Shown: in pieces, positions 53,699 to 62,873 of the stretch
Layout of the letters: each line of letters opens with the position of its first letter
Position numbering within the stretch: position 1 is the first letter of the stretch
From: Vibrio sp. CAU 1672
GTDB taxonomy: Bacteria; Pseudomonadota; Gammaproteobacteria; Enterobacterales; Vibrionaceae
Assembly (NCBI RefSeq): GCF_029223195.1
Contig: NZ_JARHUF010000001.1
Location: 62,001-126,000, forward strand
Length of the DNA: 64,000 nt
Reading direction: 5' to 3'
Notes under the pieces: model-generated
The model's database searches: none
Told to the model about the DNA's origin: nothing
What the model saw: the letters and a program-made list of their open reading frames with translations, nothing else
Translations under genes and position numbers: made by a program

Positions 53699-54850
53699 TT
53701 GATTCCCCAATATGAACGTGGAGAAATACAAACGTTGAACGCACAACAACAAGCGGGAATGCCAGTAATTCGCTTAACTGGTATCAGTAAAAGCTTCGAT
53801 GACAAGCAAATCATTAGTCATTTCAACCTGGATGTGAACCATGGCGAGTTTCTGACGATTCTTGGCCCTTCAGGGTGTGGTAAAACGACGGTGTTGCGCA
53901 TGATCGCTGGTTTCGAATCAGTCGACAGTGGCGAAGTTATTTTGGATGGCCAGAACGTTACTCAACTTCCTGCTGAACAACGGCATGTAAATACCGTTTT
54001 TCAAAGTTATGCGCTTTTCCCACATATGACCGTGTTCGATAACGTGGCATTTGGTCTGCGTATGCAGAAGACACCAGCCAGCGAGATTGAACCTCGGGTC
54101 ATGGACGCGCTGCGAATGGTGCGCTTAGAAAGCATGGCTCAGCGTAAACCGCACCAGCTATCTGGTGGCCAGCAGCAACGCATTGCGATTGCGCGTGCAG
54201 TGGTCAACAAGCCAAAAGTCCTGCTTCTCGACGAATCTTTATCCGCGCTCGATTATAAGTTGCGTAAGCAAATGCAAATTGAGCTTAAGCAATTGCAGCG
54301 TCAACTCGGGATTACATTTATCTTCGTTACTCACGATCAGGAAGAAGCCTTGTCGATGTCTGACCGCATCATCGTTATGCGTGATGGTGTTATAGAGCAA
54401 GATGGTTCTCCGAGAGAAATTTACGAAGAGCCCAAAAACCTATTTGTGGCGCGCTTTATCGGCGAGATCAATGTATTTAATGCCACCATGCTGGAACGGA
54501 TTGACGACAAGCGTGTACGCGCCGAAATCGAAGGTGTTGAATCCATTATCTATTACGATCAAGCAGCGAGTACCAATGACAAGCTGCAAGTTTTGCTGCG
54601 CCCCGAAGATTTACGTATCGAAGAGATCACCGAGGCCGAAGAAAAAGGCATCGTAGGCCATGTTACTGAACGAACCTACAAAGGCATGACGCTCGATTCC
54701 GTGATTGAACTCGACTCTGGCATGCGTGTAATGGTCAGCGAGTTCTTCAATGAAGATGACCCTGATGTTGATCATTCGCTGGGGCAAAAAGTCGCGATCA
54801 CTTGGGTAGAAAGCTGGGAGGTGGTGCTCAATGATCAGCAAGAAGTTTAA
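53699..54850 (+). CDS. potA: spermidine/putrescine ABC transporter ATP-binding protein
   Basis: ATPase of the PotABCD importer, up to 383 residues. The ABC domain has Walker [10 protein letters not shown] (about 57-65), signature LSGGQQQR and Walker B LLLDES with Ser in place of the usual Pro-adjacent residue (LDESLSALD). A C-terminal TOBE domain (about 300-380) contains [12 protein letters not shown]. The start is uncertain: only TTG codons (53699 and 53735) open the frame ahead of the conserved core. I recall relatives having GEIQTLN near the N-terminus, which favours 53699. It overlaps potB by 20 bases. Confidence 0.93.
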   Translation: MIPQYERGEIQTLNAQQQAGMPVIRLTGISKSFDDKQIISHFNLDVNHGEFLTILGPSGCGKTTVLRMIAGFESVDSGEVILDGQNVTQLPAEQRHVNTVFQSYALFPHMTVFDNVAFGLRMQKTPASEIEPRVMDALRMVRLESMAQRKPHQLSGGQQQRIAIARAVVNKPKVLLLDESLSALDYKLRKQMQIELKQLQRQLGITFIFVTHDQEEALSMSDRIIVMRDGVIEQDGSPREIYEEPKNLFVARFIGEINVFNATMLERIDDKRVRAEIEGVESIIYYDQAASTNDKLQVLLRPEDLRIEEITEAEEKGIVGHVTERTYKGMTLDSVIELDSGMRVMVSEFFNEDDPDVDHSLGQKVAITWVESWEVVLNDQQEV

Positions 54851-55691
54851 TCTTCAAAGCGCTATTATTACCCTGATCGTCGGCTGGCTGACATTATTTG
54901 TGCTAGTGCCGAATCTGATGATTATTGGTACCAGTTTTCTTACCCGTGATGAAGCCAACCTGATTGAGCTTACATTTACTCTTGATAATTATGTGCGCCT
55001 GTTTGATCCCTTGTATGCCAAAGTGTTGATGCACTCTTTCTACATGGCGATCATTGCAACACTGTTGTGTTTGGTGATTGGCTATCCATTCGCGTATATC
55101 GTGGCCCAAATGCCCCCTCACTGGCGCCCTTTCATGCTGTTTTTGGTGATTGTACCGTTTTGGACCAACTCTTTGATACGGACCTATGGTTTGAAAATTG
55201 TGTTGGGTACGCAGGGGGTGTTAAACAAATCATTGCTCGCGCTTGAGATTATCGACAAACCTATCCGGCTCATGTACAGCGAGACAGCCGTGATGATCGG
55301 TTTGGTATATATACTGCTGCCTTTTATGATTTTGCCGCTCTACTCAGCGATTGAAAAGCTCGACCGTACCTACATTGAAGCAGCCAAAGATTTAGGTGCC
55401 AATAAGGTCCAGACACTCACCAAGGTGGTTTTGCCTTTGACCATGCCAGGCATCATTGGTGGCTGCCTGCTGGTACTGTTACCTGCTCTCGGGATGTTCT
55501 ATATCTCCGACTTGTTGGGCGGTGCGAAAAACCTGTTGATTGGTAATGTGATTAAAAGCCAGGTACTCAATGCCAGAGACTGGCCGTTTGGCGCTGCAAC
55601 GAGCATCGCGTTGACCATTGCCATGGCAGTTATGCTTTACGCTTATTACCGGGCCGGTAAACTCTTGAACAAGAAAGTGGAGCTGGACTGA
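54831..55691 (+). CDS. potB: spermidine/putrescine ABC transporter permease PotB
   Basis: A 286-residue inner-membrane permease with six helices. The ATPase-docking EAA loop is [25 protein letters not shown] in the cytoplasmic region after helix 4. Its start lies inside potA and its stop shares a base with the potC start (TGATG), so the three are cotranslated. Confidence 0.95.
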   Translation: MISKKFNLQSAIITLIVGWLTLFVLVPNLMIIGTSFLTRDEANLIELTFTLDNYVRLFDPLYAKVLMHSFYMAIIATLLCLVIGYPFAYIVAQMPPHWRPFMLFLVIVPFWTNSLIRTYGLKIVLGTQGVLNKSLLALEIIDKPIRLMYSETAVMIGLVYILLPFMILPLYSAIEKLDRTYIEAAKDLGANKVQTLTKVVLPLTMPGIIGGCLLVLLPALGMFYISDLLGGAKNLLIGNVIKSQVLNARDWPFGAATSIALTIAMAVMLYAYYRAGKLLNKKVELD

Positions 55692-56461
55692 TGGGACGTA
55701 CAATTAGATTTAGCTTTATGACGCTGGTATACGCATTTTTGTATTTACCGATCATCGTATTAATTGTTAACTCATTCAATGCCAACAAGTTTGGGATGAA
55801 ATGGGGAGGATTTACCTTTAAATGGTACCAATCCCTGGTGAATAACGACAGCCTGATGCAGGCCGCATGGCATTCACTCAACGTGGCGGTGTTTTCCGCC
55901 ACCGTTGCTACCATCATCGGTAGTTTGACTGCGGTTGCCCTGTTCCGTTACTCATTCAAAGGCAAAGGAGCGGTCAACGGCATGCTGTTTGTCGTCATGA
56001 TGTCGCCGGACATTGTGATGGCTATCTCACTGCTGGCCCTGTTCTTGGTATTAGGTGCTCAGCTGGGCTTTTTTACCCTGCTGATTGCTCACATCACCTT
56101 CTGCTTACCTTTTGTGGTAGTAACCGTGTACAGCCGCCTTAACGGCTTTGATGTAAAAATGCTCGAAGCAGCGAAAGATCTCGGGGCAAGCGAGTGGGTA
56201 ATTTTAAAACAGATCATTTTACCACTGGCAAAACCCGCCGTTGCCGCTGGTTGGTTGCTGAGTTTTACCCTATCACTCGACGACGTCATCATCAGTTCGT
56301 TTGTCACCGGGCCAACCTATGAAATTTTGCCGTTGAAAATCTACTCGATGGTCAAGGTGGGTATCTCACCAGAAGTGAATGCTTTGGCAACGGTCATGTT
56401 GATTGTTTCTTTAACTCTTGTGGTCATGTCTCAGTTAATTGCAAGAGAGAAGGTCAAGTAA
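55691..56461 (+). CDS. potC: spermidine/putrescine ABC transporter permease PotC
   Basis: A 256-residue permease partner of PotB, with six membrane helices and the EAA loop [25 protein letters not shown]. It ends with VMSQLIAREKVK. It is followed by 284 bases and a terminator before potD, unlike the tightly packed E. coli operon. Confidence 0.95.
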   Translation: MGRTIRFSFMTLVYAFLYLPIIVLIVNSFNANKFGMKWGGFTFKWYQSLVNNDSLMQAAWHSLNVAVFSATVATIIGSLTAVALFRYSFKGKGAVNGMLFVVMMSPDIVMAISLLALFLVLGAQLGFFTLLIAHITFCLPFVVVTVYSRLNGFDVKMLEAAKDLGASEWVILKQIILPLAKPAVAAGWLLSFTLSLDDVIISSFVTGPTYEILPLKIYSMVKVGISPEVNALATVMLIVSLTLVVMSQLIAREKVK

Positions 56462-56533
56462 CCACCACCACTGTTATGGGGGAGAAAGGCTGGTCATTAA
56501 CCAGGTTTCTGGCCGCTATCATTGGTTCGTTTT

Positions 56534-56562
56534 AAATAGGCAGCTATCGCTGCCTATTTTTG
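56534..56562 (+). terminator. rho-independent terminator between potC and potD
   Basis: Stem AATAGGCAGC / GCTGCCTATT with loop TATC, followed by TTTTTG. Confidence 0.8.
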
Positions 56563-56745
56563 TAATTGACTGATATAATTGTCTTCGCAAAGTTTACATG
56601 ACGTAGGTTCCAAAGTTTAACCTTCTGCGTTCTCTGAGGGACTGACGTCAAATGTGAACAGAATTGATGCTTATCGCAATTGGACTCAGCTTAATGCGAC
56701 TAACCCGTATTGAGTGCTCCAAAAGCCGAACAAAACGGAAGAACA

Positions 56746-57783
56746 ATGAAAAGTAAATTCTACGTAAGCGCACTGTGTGCAGCGACACTTATCGCTACCC
56801 CTGCAATCGCCGCTGATCAAGAGCTGTATTTCTACAACTGGTCGGAATACATCCCTAGTCAAGTTCTTGAAGACTTTACAAAAGAAACCGGGATCAAAGT
56901 TATCTATTCTACTTATGAGTCAAATGAAAGCATGTACGCAAAATTGAAGACTCAGGGTACCGGTTACGATCTGGTAGTACCGTCTACCTACTTCGTATCA
57001 AAAATGCGTAAAGAAGAAATGCTGCAGCCAATTGACAAGAGCAAGCTTTCTCACTTTGCTGACCTAGATACTAACTTCCTGAATAAGTCATTTGACCCAA
57101 GCAACAACTACTCTATCCCATACATCTGGGGAGCAACGGGTATCGGTATCAACAGCGACATGCTGGACAACTCGTCAGTCAGCTCATGGGATGATCTGTG
57201 GGACAGTAAATGGGAAGGCCAGCTCATGCTGATGGATGACTCACGTGAAGTTTTTCACATCGCGTTATCAAAACTGGGTTACTCGCCTAACACCACCAAC
57301 CCGGATGAAATTAAAGCAGCATATGAAGAGCTGAAAAAGTTGATGCCAAACGTACTGGTATTCAATTCTGATTTCCCGGCTAACCCATACCTGGCAGGTG
57401 AAGTATCCCTTGGTATGCTTTGGAACGGCTCGGCATACATGGCTCGCCTGGAAGGCGCGAATATTGATATTGTTTGGCCAGAGAAAGGCACCATTTTCTG
57501 GATGGATAGCTTAGCCATTCCTGCTGGCGCTAAAAATATTGACGCGGCACACAAGATGATTGACTTTCTGCTGCGTCCTGAGAATGCGGCCAAAATCGCT
57601 TTAGAAATCGGCTACCCTACACCGGTTAAGTCAGCTTACAAACTTCTGCCGGAAGAGTTCGCTAATGACCCGAGCATTTTCCCGCCTCAGGAAGTCATGG
57701 ATAGCGGAGCCTGGCAAGATGAAGTCGGTGAAGCCAGTGTGTTGTACGATGAGTACTTCCAAAAACTCAAAGTAAACAACTGA
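56746..57783 (+). CDS. potD: spermidine/putrescine-binding periplasmic protein PotD
   Basis: A 345-residue periplasmic solute-binding protein. The signal peptide is MKSKFYVSALCAATLIATPAIA, cut before ADQELYFYNWSEYIP. Residues of the polyamine pocket are recognisable: YNWSEYI, STYESNESMYAKL and MLWNGSAYMA. ACGGAAGA upstream supports ATG 56746 over an earlier frame start that adds 12 polar residues. It is separated from potC by a terminator, so it probably has its own promoter and can be made in excess. Confidence 0.95.
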   Translation: MKSKFYVSALCAATLIATPAIAADQELYFYNWSEYIPSQVLEDFTKETGIKVIYSTYESNESMYAKLKTQGTGYDLVVPSTYFVSKMRKEEMLQPIDKSKLSHFADLDTNFLNKSFDPSNNYSIPYIWGATGIGINSDMLDNSSVSSWDDLWDSKWEGQLMLMDDSREVFHIALSKLGYSPNTTNPDEIKAAYEELKKLMPNVLVFNSDFPANPYLAGEVSLGMLWNGSAYMARLEGANIDIVWPEKGTIFWMDSLAIPAGAKNIDAAHKMIDFLLRPENAAKIALEIGYPTPVKSAYKLLPEEFANDPSIFPPQEVMDSGAWQDEVGEASVLYDEYFQKLKVNN

Positions 57784-57791
57784 TACACAAA

Positions 57792-57824
57792 AAAAATAAA
57801 GCGGCTTTTAGCCGCTTTATTTTT
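57792..57824. terminator. bidirectional terminator between potD and cobB
   Basis: AAAAATAAAGCGGC, 5-base loop, GCCGCTTTATTTTT: a perfect 14-bp stem with T-runs both ways. Confidence 0.9.
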
Positions 57825-57881
57825 ACAAAGGATCCGCTGTAACAGAGTAGTGTGCAATGAAATCAGTCTTGACACTATTGC

Positions 57882-58601
57882 TTAGTGTTCTAACTCCAGG
57901 ATTTCCTCAACCAGCTTAGGAACCTCAATGCTGGCCTTTCCGTAGCGCTTCTCTTCAAATTCACTCTGGATTGCGCTTGGTTCTAAGTTAATTTCAATAG
58001 TATGAGCACCATGCATCTTGGCATCATGGACAAACCCCGCCGCCGGGTAAACAACACCGGATGTGCCGATAGAAATAAACAAATCGGCTTCTTCAAGCGC
58101 GGCATATATCTCCCCCATTCGCAATGGCATCTCTCCAAACCAAACAATGTGGGGTCTCATCTGGGCAGGAATCTGGCAGCAATGGCATAACTCGCCGGTT
58201 TCGATATCGCGCAGATGGTCAATAACCTGGTTAGATTCGCTGCAGCGTGCTTTGAGCAATTCGCCATGCATATGAATGACATTGGTACTCCCGCCACGCT
58301 CATGCAAATTGTCAATGTTTTGCGTAATAACCGTGACTTTTCCGCCAAGTTCCTGCTCGAGTCGGCCCAATGCTAAATGAGCAGCATTCGGTTGGATCTT
58401 CTCTTCCTGAAGTTTACGCCGGCGCTGGTTGTAGAAACTCTGGACCAGTTCCGGATCACGTTCGAAACCCTCCGGCGTCGCAACATCCTCGATACGGTGA
58501 TTCTCCCACAGCCCATCCTGAGCTCGAAATGTCTGAATACCGGACTCTGCGGAAATACCCGCGCCAGTAAGTACTACAATATTTCTATAAGGAAAATTCA
58601 T
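57882..58601 (-). CDS. cobB: NAD-dependent protein deacylase CobB (sirtuin)
   Basis: A 239-residue class III sirtuin that removes acetyl and succinyl groups from lysines using NAD+. NAD-binding motifs are [17 protein letters not shown] and [12 protein letters not shown], and the catalytic His is in [13 protein letters not shown]. The zinc ligands include ARC and a later LCHCCQ. The short N-terminus corresponds to the shorter CobB isoform. It is convergent with potD; potABCD and cobB are also neighbours in E. coli. Confidence 0.95.
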   Translation of the reverse strand: MNFPYRNIVVLTGAGISAESGIQTFRAQDGLWENHRIEDVATPEGFERDPELVQSFYNQRRRKLQEEKIQPNAAHLALGRLEQELGGKVTVITQNIDNLHERGGSTNVIHMHGELLKARCSESNQVIDHLRDIETGELCHCCQIPAQMRPHIVWFGEMPLRMGEIYAALEEADLFISIGTSGVVYPAAGFVHDAKMHGAHTIEINLEPSAIQSEFEEKRYGKASIEVPKLVEEILELEH

Positions 58602-58705
58602 AACTCATCCTTGTCGTTCTTTTTCATTAGCTTAACACTGAAACTATATCAACAATAGTAATATGGATTAGACCATAGTCGAACTTACCCTTTACGAGGA
58701 AAATT

Positions 58706-58897
58706 ATGAGAACAATCGCAATAAAATACGCGTCGGTGGCACTGGCTCTGCTGGTGACATTAACCGGCTGCCAGCTTACGCGAGTGGAAGGAAAAGTAGA
58801 CGATGTAAACATCAAAGTCAGCACGGAAGACGACTACCACTCGGGCCATGGTCATTTCTGTCCTCCGGGCCAGGCCAAAAAAGGTAACTGCGATTAG
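58706..58897 (+). CDS. small lipoprotein of unknown function
   Basis: A 63-residue protein with lipobox VTLTGC (Cys about 22), so it is about 41 residues when mature. The mature part has QLTRVEGKVDDVNIKV, then a His-rich stretch YHSGHGHFCPPGQAKKGNC with two more Cys. The His/Cys content could bind metal, but that is conjecture. AGGAAA precedes the ATG. Divergent from cobB. Confidence 0.75.
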   Translation: MRTIAIKYASVALALLVTLTGCQLTRVEGKVDDVNIKVSTEDDYHSGHGHFCPPGQAKKGNCD

Positions 58898-58904
58898 AAA
58901 TGCA

Positions 58905-58929
58905 AATGAGCGGCACCGAGCCGCTCATT
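58905..58929. terminator. hairpin between the small lipoprotein gene and amtB
   Basis: AATGAGCGGC / GCCGCTCATT with a 5-base loop, between convergent genes. The flanking T content is modest, so it is a probable bidirectional terminator. Confidence 0.6.
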
Positions 58930-58952
58930 GTCAGGTTAATCGTATCGCTCAA

Positions 58953-60173
58953 TCAATCTTCATTGGTTGAAGAGATTTTGTGTATCGCCAGATCTGCCCC
59001 GTTATACTCATCTTCATCTGACAGGCGCAATCCAGTCGCGGCGTTGATAGTACCATACACCAATAGCGCCCCCAGAACAGCGATGGAAATACCCAACAAG
59101 GTACCAAGCACCTGTACAGGCAAGCTGACGCCACCAAGTCCTCCTAATGCCTGTTGGCCAAAGATACCTGCCGCAATACCGCCCCAGGCACCGCAGACTC
59201 CATGTAAAGGCCACACACCAAGCACATCATCAATCTTGGTTCTGTTTTGCAAGAAGGTAAACAAGTACACAAACAGTACGCCAGCAACCGCACCTGTTAC
59301 CAATGCACCAATCGGGTGCATCAAATCAGAACCTGCACATACAGCCACCAGTCCGGCTAACGGACCATTGTGAATAAAACCCGGGTCATTTTTCCCCGCA
59401 ACCAGCGAAGCAACAATGCCACCAACCATCGCCATCAGGGAGTTCATCGCGACTAAACCGCTGATACCTTCTAATGTCTGAGCGGACATCACATTAAAGC
59501 CAAACCAGCCAACACACAGTATCCAGGCACCAAGCGCCAGGAATGGAATGTTAGAAGGCGCAAAGTTGGTATGTTTCCCGGCTCTGATCCGTCCTTTACG
59601 CATACCCAGAAAGACCACGGCCACCAACGCGATCCAGCCACCAACGCCATGCACCACGACAGAGCCGGCAAAGTCGTGGAACCCTGCACCAAATTGAGCT
59701 TCAAGCCAGGTCTGAACGCCAAAGTTGCCATTCCAAATCATGCCCTCAAACAGCGGATATACCAGACCGACGGTGAAAAAAGTGGCAATCAGGATCGGGT
59801 AAAAGCGGGCCCGTTCAGCGATACCACCGGAAACAATCGCCGGAATTGCCGCTGCAAAAGTTAAAAGAAAGAAAAATTTCACCAACTCGTAGCCGTTACC
59901 TTGTGCCAGTGTCTGAGCATCGGCAAAAAAGGTTGCGTCATACGCCACCCAATAACCAATAAAGAAATAGGCCAGCGCGGATATACCAAAATCAGCCAGA
60001 ATTTTTACTAAAGCATTTACTTGGTTCTTTTGGCGCACCGTTCCAACTTCCAGAAACGCAAACCCTGCGTGCATCAAAAAAACCATGATTGCTCCCAACA
60101 ATAAGAACAGCGTGTCAGAACTTTGTGTCAGTGTCTGTACGGCCCCGTGTACTTGACTGGCAGTTACACTCAT
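58953..60173 (-). CDS. amtB: ammonium transporter AmtB
   Basis: A 406-residue channel with about 11 membrane helices and no clear cleavable signal peptide. Conserved pore and selectivity features are FHDFAGSVVVHGVGGWIAL (Asp160 and His168 equivalents) and LMHPIGALVTGAVAG (His318 equivalent), plus WNGNFGVQ. The C-terminal tail LSDEDEYNGADLAIH is the GlnK-contact region. No glnK gene is next to it here. A candidate sigma-54 promoter with NtrC-type half-sites lies upstream. Confidence 0.94.
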   Translation of the reverse strand: MSVTASQVHGAVQTLTQSSDTLFLLLGAIMVFLMHAGFAFLEVGTVRQKNQVNALVKILADFGISALAYFFIGYWVAYDATFFADAQTLAQGNGYELVKFFFLLTFAAAIPAIVSGGIAERARFYPILIATFFTVGLVYPLFEGMIWNGNFGVQTWLEAQFGAGFHDFAGSVVVHGVGGWIALVAVVFLGMRKGRIRAGKHTNFAPSNIPFLALGAWILCVGWFGFNVMSAQTLEGISGLVAMNSLMAMVGGIVASLVAGKNDPGFIHNGPLAGLVAVCAGSDLMHPIGALVTGAVAGVLFVYLFTFLQNRTKIDDVLGVWPLHGVCGAWGGIAAGIFGQQALGGLGGVSLPVQVLGTLLGISIAVLGALLVYGTINAATGLRLSDEDEYNGADLAIHKISSTNED

Positions 60174-60271
60174 TATTGATTTTCTCCGTTATCATGTAGC
60201 GCACTCATCCTGTGCAACTATAATTTTTTACTCACCAACTTGGTGAAGGATTGCTATGAAGCGTCTAACAC

Positions 60272-60287
60272 AGCAATAACTGTTCCA
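60272..60287 (-). promoter_or_regulatory. candidate sigma-54 promoter of amtB
   Basis: Minus strand TGGAACAGTTATTGCT, with GG and GC 10 bases apart; it matches TGGCACNNNNNTTGCT except for one base in the -24 element. It lies 99-114 bases upstream of the amtB start codon. Confidence 0.65.
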
Positions 60288-60372
60288 AATATTAATAACC
60301 GCCGCAAACAAAAGCTAAACATCTGATAATTAAGTGTAATATTAAGACATTTTGTTAACGGACGAGCAAGTG

Positions 60373-60411
60373 GCACCATAGACAATGCACCACTAGTGGG
60401 ACTTTGCACCA
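60373..60411 (-). promoter_or_regulatory. possible NtrC-type upstream sites for amtB
   Basis: Three copies of GCACCA occur at 60373, 60387 and 60406, 86-124 bases upstream of the candidate -24 element, a usual distance for NtrC enhancers (consensus TGCACC-N5-GGTGCA). None forms a full dyad, although a CCACTAGTGG palindrome lies at 60390-60399. Confidence 0.4.
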
Positions 60412-60421
60412 TACAAAGGCA

Positions 60422-60661
60422 CGCTAATGATCAAAAAGCAGGATAACCCAACCTTGTGACCCTTAAATTTCCCATAATCTCTGTTGCAGCGGATTACCGC
60501 TCTCGTATAGACGGATCGGTCAGCGTAAACTGCTGCGAAATAGCCTGAGGCAATAAGTAACTTCAGCCGTAAACTGCTATTTTTGTTCTGGTTTTCGTTT
60601 ATTTATCGCAACATTAAATACAGCCTTCTGGTTCGGGGCCACCCTGTGCAATCGGCTGTAG
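60422..60661. other. intergenic region upstream of the broken DUF2975 gene
   Basis: About 240 bases without a convincing gene. There is a near-duplicate, CAGCGTAAACTGCT at 60521 and CAGCCGTAAACTGCT at 60564. The open minus-strand frame at 60577-60843 is the shadow of the DUF2975 remnant on the other strand. Confidence 0.4.
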
Positions 60662-61062
60662 TGTGATGCCACCTTTGCTGGAGAAGTCGAACTGCTACTC
60701 TCGCTAGCGTGTTCACTCGCAGAATTTATCCTAAGCATGTTGTTTACTTGCTTGAATCTGTCGATGCCTTGGCCGCTGATCAGACTGGTCCGCCTGTATG
60801 ATAAAGGCATGATTTTTGAGAACCAAAATGTAAGATGTCGCAAAAACTCAGCGACTTACTGATCTCAATACCTTTAGTTGAGATAATCCTGAGTATACTG
60901 CTTCAGTTCTCATTAACGTATAACAGTGATGAGTGGTATTTCGGGGTTTCAGTTACAAATACAAGCATCACGATGATGTTTATCGAATTGGTTGTACGTG
61001 TAATTTCAGTTGTCATAGAGCGAGCAACAAAGCTCCATGAAGACAATGAACTGACTATTTAA
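60662..61062 (+). pseudogene. frameshifted DUF2975 family membrane protein
   Basis: Two overlapping frames together give a DUF2975-like protein. The first frame, open from an in-frame TAG at 60659-60661, encodes the hydrophobic stretch ACSLAEFILSMLFTC, then IRLVRLYDKGMIFENQNV. That is the family hallmark LYxxGxIFxxxNV. It runs out of frame near 60841-60847 (CAAAAAC). The continuation is in the -1 frame: KLSDLLISIPLVEIILSILL, a second helix FIELVVRVISVVIERA, and the usual ending KLHEDNELTI. Loss of one A from the A-run would explain the break. The HTH gene that normally accompanies DUF2975 follows intact 10 bases later. Confidence 0.72.
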
Positions 61063-61072
61063 CGGGAAGGCT

Positions 61073-61294
61073 ATGGCTATTGTGATCAATCTTGATGTGA
61101 TGTTGGCAAAAAGGAAGATGCGTTCAAACGAGTTAGCCAAACTCGTAGGCATTACAGAGCAGAACTTGTCAATTTTGAAAAATGGCCGGGCAAAAGCGGT
61201 AAAGCTGGCAACGCTAAACGCTATCTGCAAACACTTAGACTGCCAACCGGGAGATATACTGGAATACGCACCAAGTGAAGAAGATCCGATTTAA
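61073..61294 (+). CDS. YozG-type Cro/CI-family HTH regulator
   Basis: A 73-residue single-domain DNA-binding protein. The helix-turn-helix is ELAKLVGITEQNLSILKNGRAK, followed by LATLNAICKHLDCQPGDILEY, typical of the small HTH proteins encoded after DUF2975 genes. GGGAAGG precedes the ATG. It probably regulates its own operon; the partner membrane protein upstream is broken. Confidence 0.85.
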   Translation: MAIVINLDVMLAKRKMRSNELAKLVGITEQNLSILKNGRAKAVKLATLNAICKHLDCQPGDILEYAPSEEDPI

Positions 61295-61368
61295 TTATCT
61301 GTTTCAGTATCTGCCGTAAAAATACTATCAGCGCATATTTCTCGTATTTTGGCCGTTTAACATATGAA

Positions 61369-61392
61369 AAAGCCCCTAATGGTTGGGGCTTT
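61369..61392. terminator. terminator between the HTH gene and the formate dehydrogenase unit
   Basis: AAAGCCCC / GGGGCTTT with an 8-base loop, flanked by short A and T runs. It serves two convergent units. Confidence 0.7.
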
Positions 61393-61406
61393 CATTATAT
61401 TGAATA

Positions 61407-61823
61407 TTACAAGTTAGGCCCGGTAGAAGGCCGGTGTGGCTCATTGTTACGCAATTGCCGTATTCCCTGACTCATACGGATAAACCAGACTACAATGGCC
61501 AGTGCAGCAAACAGCATGCCGACCCACGGTATGAAATAGGCAACAGTATCGAGCAATGTACTTTGTATCCAGTAATCACTCACACCAATTAACACACCGT
61601 TGGAAGTCGCCACAGTGACAATTAGGACAACAAAGAATGTCAGATATAGAAAGAATGTACGGATCAAACCGTAATAGTGCGAGTTTACAACCTCACTATC
61701 TTCTCCTTTATCAAGCCGGTAGCCGGCATAAATAATGGCAGCTACGCCAGATAGCAGGAAAGTAAACGGTGTCAGACAACTCAAGATATATGCAACCCAA
61801 ATGCCGTTATGATGTTTGTTCAT
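61407..61823 (-). CDS. DUF4870-like small membrane protein
   Basis: A 138-residue protein with three or four membrane helices (WVAYILSCLTPFTFLLSGVAAIIYAG, TFFLYLTFFVVLIVTVATSNG and VAYFIPWVGMLFAALAIVVWFI). Pattern YRLDKGEDSEVVNSHYYGLIRTF fits DUF4870-like proteins. Its start overlaps the 3' end of the formate dehydrogenase gamma gene by 17 bases, so it is likely translated from the same mRNA. Its role is unknown. Confidence 0.72.
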   Translation of the reverse strand: MNKHHNGIWVAYILSCLTPFTFLLSGVAAIIYAGYRLDKGEDSEVVNSHYYGLIRTFFLYLTFFVVLIVTVATSNGVLIGVSDYWIQSTLLDTVAYFIPWVGMLFAALAIVVWFIRMSQGIRQLRNNEPHRPSTGPNL

Positions 61824-62859
61824 TTGCGTGCCCTCCTCTCGCTTGTGACGTTTTATCACCCAGGTCTTCTATTGCACCTTTTTCTTTCATCTCTTCATAC
61901 CACAGGTCGTGGTGCTCATTCGCCCAGGTTTCATCGACCTTACCCGTAACCATGCCTTCCAACGCCCCTTCCATCCCGAAGAGACCGATGTAGATATGAA
62001 AGATAAATCCACAAATCAGAATCAACGCTGAAAACATGTGAACCAGGTTAGACAGTTCCATATCACGACGCGTTTGGCCGAAAATCGGGAAATCCAGAAC
62101 CAAACCACTGACCGCAGCAATCGCACCGAAAAAGATCAACAGCCAGTAAATCGCCTTCTCACCGCCATTCGAAAAACCTGCTGATGGGTGGGTACCCTTG
62201 TACTTACCAACCATACCGCCCATTTTCATAAACCAACGAATGTCAGTCATGTTAGGAATAGATTTGCGCCACCATTTCAGCAGAACAAACATCAGTAAGA
62301 TGAAGAACAGCGGCCCCATGTAGTTGTGATACTGCTTCGCCAGCATCACGATGAAGCCCCAAAACTCAGTAGGTACATACGGTTTCAAAAAGTGCTTACC
62401 GTACACCAGCATCAAACCACTGAACGCCAGGGTCAAAAAGGTAAACGCCATGCTCCAGTGAAGTGCGCGATCCAGGCGAGACCAGCGTTTCAGCTTTTTG
62501 CCGGTACGTGGCTTACTTAGCATCAGAGGACCAACAACCAGGTAAGCCATGATTACCATTGCGATACTGCCGAAAATAGCGACAGCACCGGCGGGAGACA
62601 TCCATTTCTCTTTAAGAATGTACCAAGTCTCACCCGGCGTACTGATCAGTACGCCGTGTTCCGCTGATTTCGACGTGGTATAGCCTTCCTGCCCCTCTTT
62701 GACCTGACGCCAGAACTCCGCACCTGCGAGTTGAGTCATCTCCTGCTGTACCGCTGGTGACACCTCTTGTTGTGCAGACGCTGGCGTTACGAAGGTCAAC
62801 AGCAATACTGTCATCAATGACAGCATTGCAAGAAACGCACGTTTAAGAGTGTTTAACAT
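61807..62859 (-). CDS. formate dehydrogenase gamma subunit (cytochrome b556)
   Basis: A 350-residue membrane subunit that takes electrons from the FeS subunit to quinone. An N-terminal signal-like segment (FLAMLSLMTVLLLTFVTPASA) is followed by a periplasmic part and then four main membrane helices. Candidate haem-ligand His occur in RLDRALHWSMAFTFLT, QYHNYMGPLFFIL and FIFHIYIGLFGMEGAL. It is longer than E. coli FdnI (217) because of the N-terminal extension, as in the FdhC/FDH3-type gamma subunits. It follows the beta-subunit gene by 14 bases. Confidence 0.9.
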   Translation of the reverse strand: MLNTLKRAFLAMLSLMTVLLLTFVTPASAQQEVSPAVQQEMTQLAGAEFWRQVKEGQEGYTTSKSAEHGVLISTPGETWYILKEKWMSPAGAVAIFGSIAMVIMAYLVVGPLMLSKPRTGKKLKRWSRLDRALHWSMAFTFLTLAFSGLMLVYGKHFLKPYVPTEFWGFIVMLAKQYHNYMGPLFFILLMFVLLKWWRKSIPNMTDIRWFMKMGGMVGKYKGTHPSAGFSNGGEKAIYWLLIFFGAIAAVSGLVLDFPIFGQTRRDMELSNLVHMFSALILICGFIFHIYIGLFGMEGALEGMVTGKVDETWANEHHDLWYEEMKEKGAIEDLGDKTSQARGGHANEQTS

Positions 62860-62873
62860 GTGTCTCTCCTGAG

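Noticed and set aside
60577..60843. 88-residue open frame on the minus strand
   Set aside because: It lacks a ribosome-binding site and family similarity, and the opposite strand carries the conserved DUF2975 motif, so it is a shadow.
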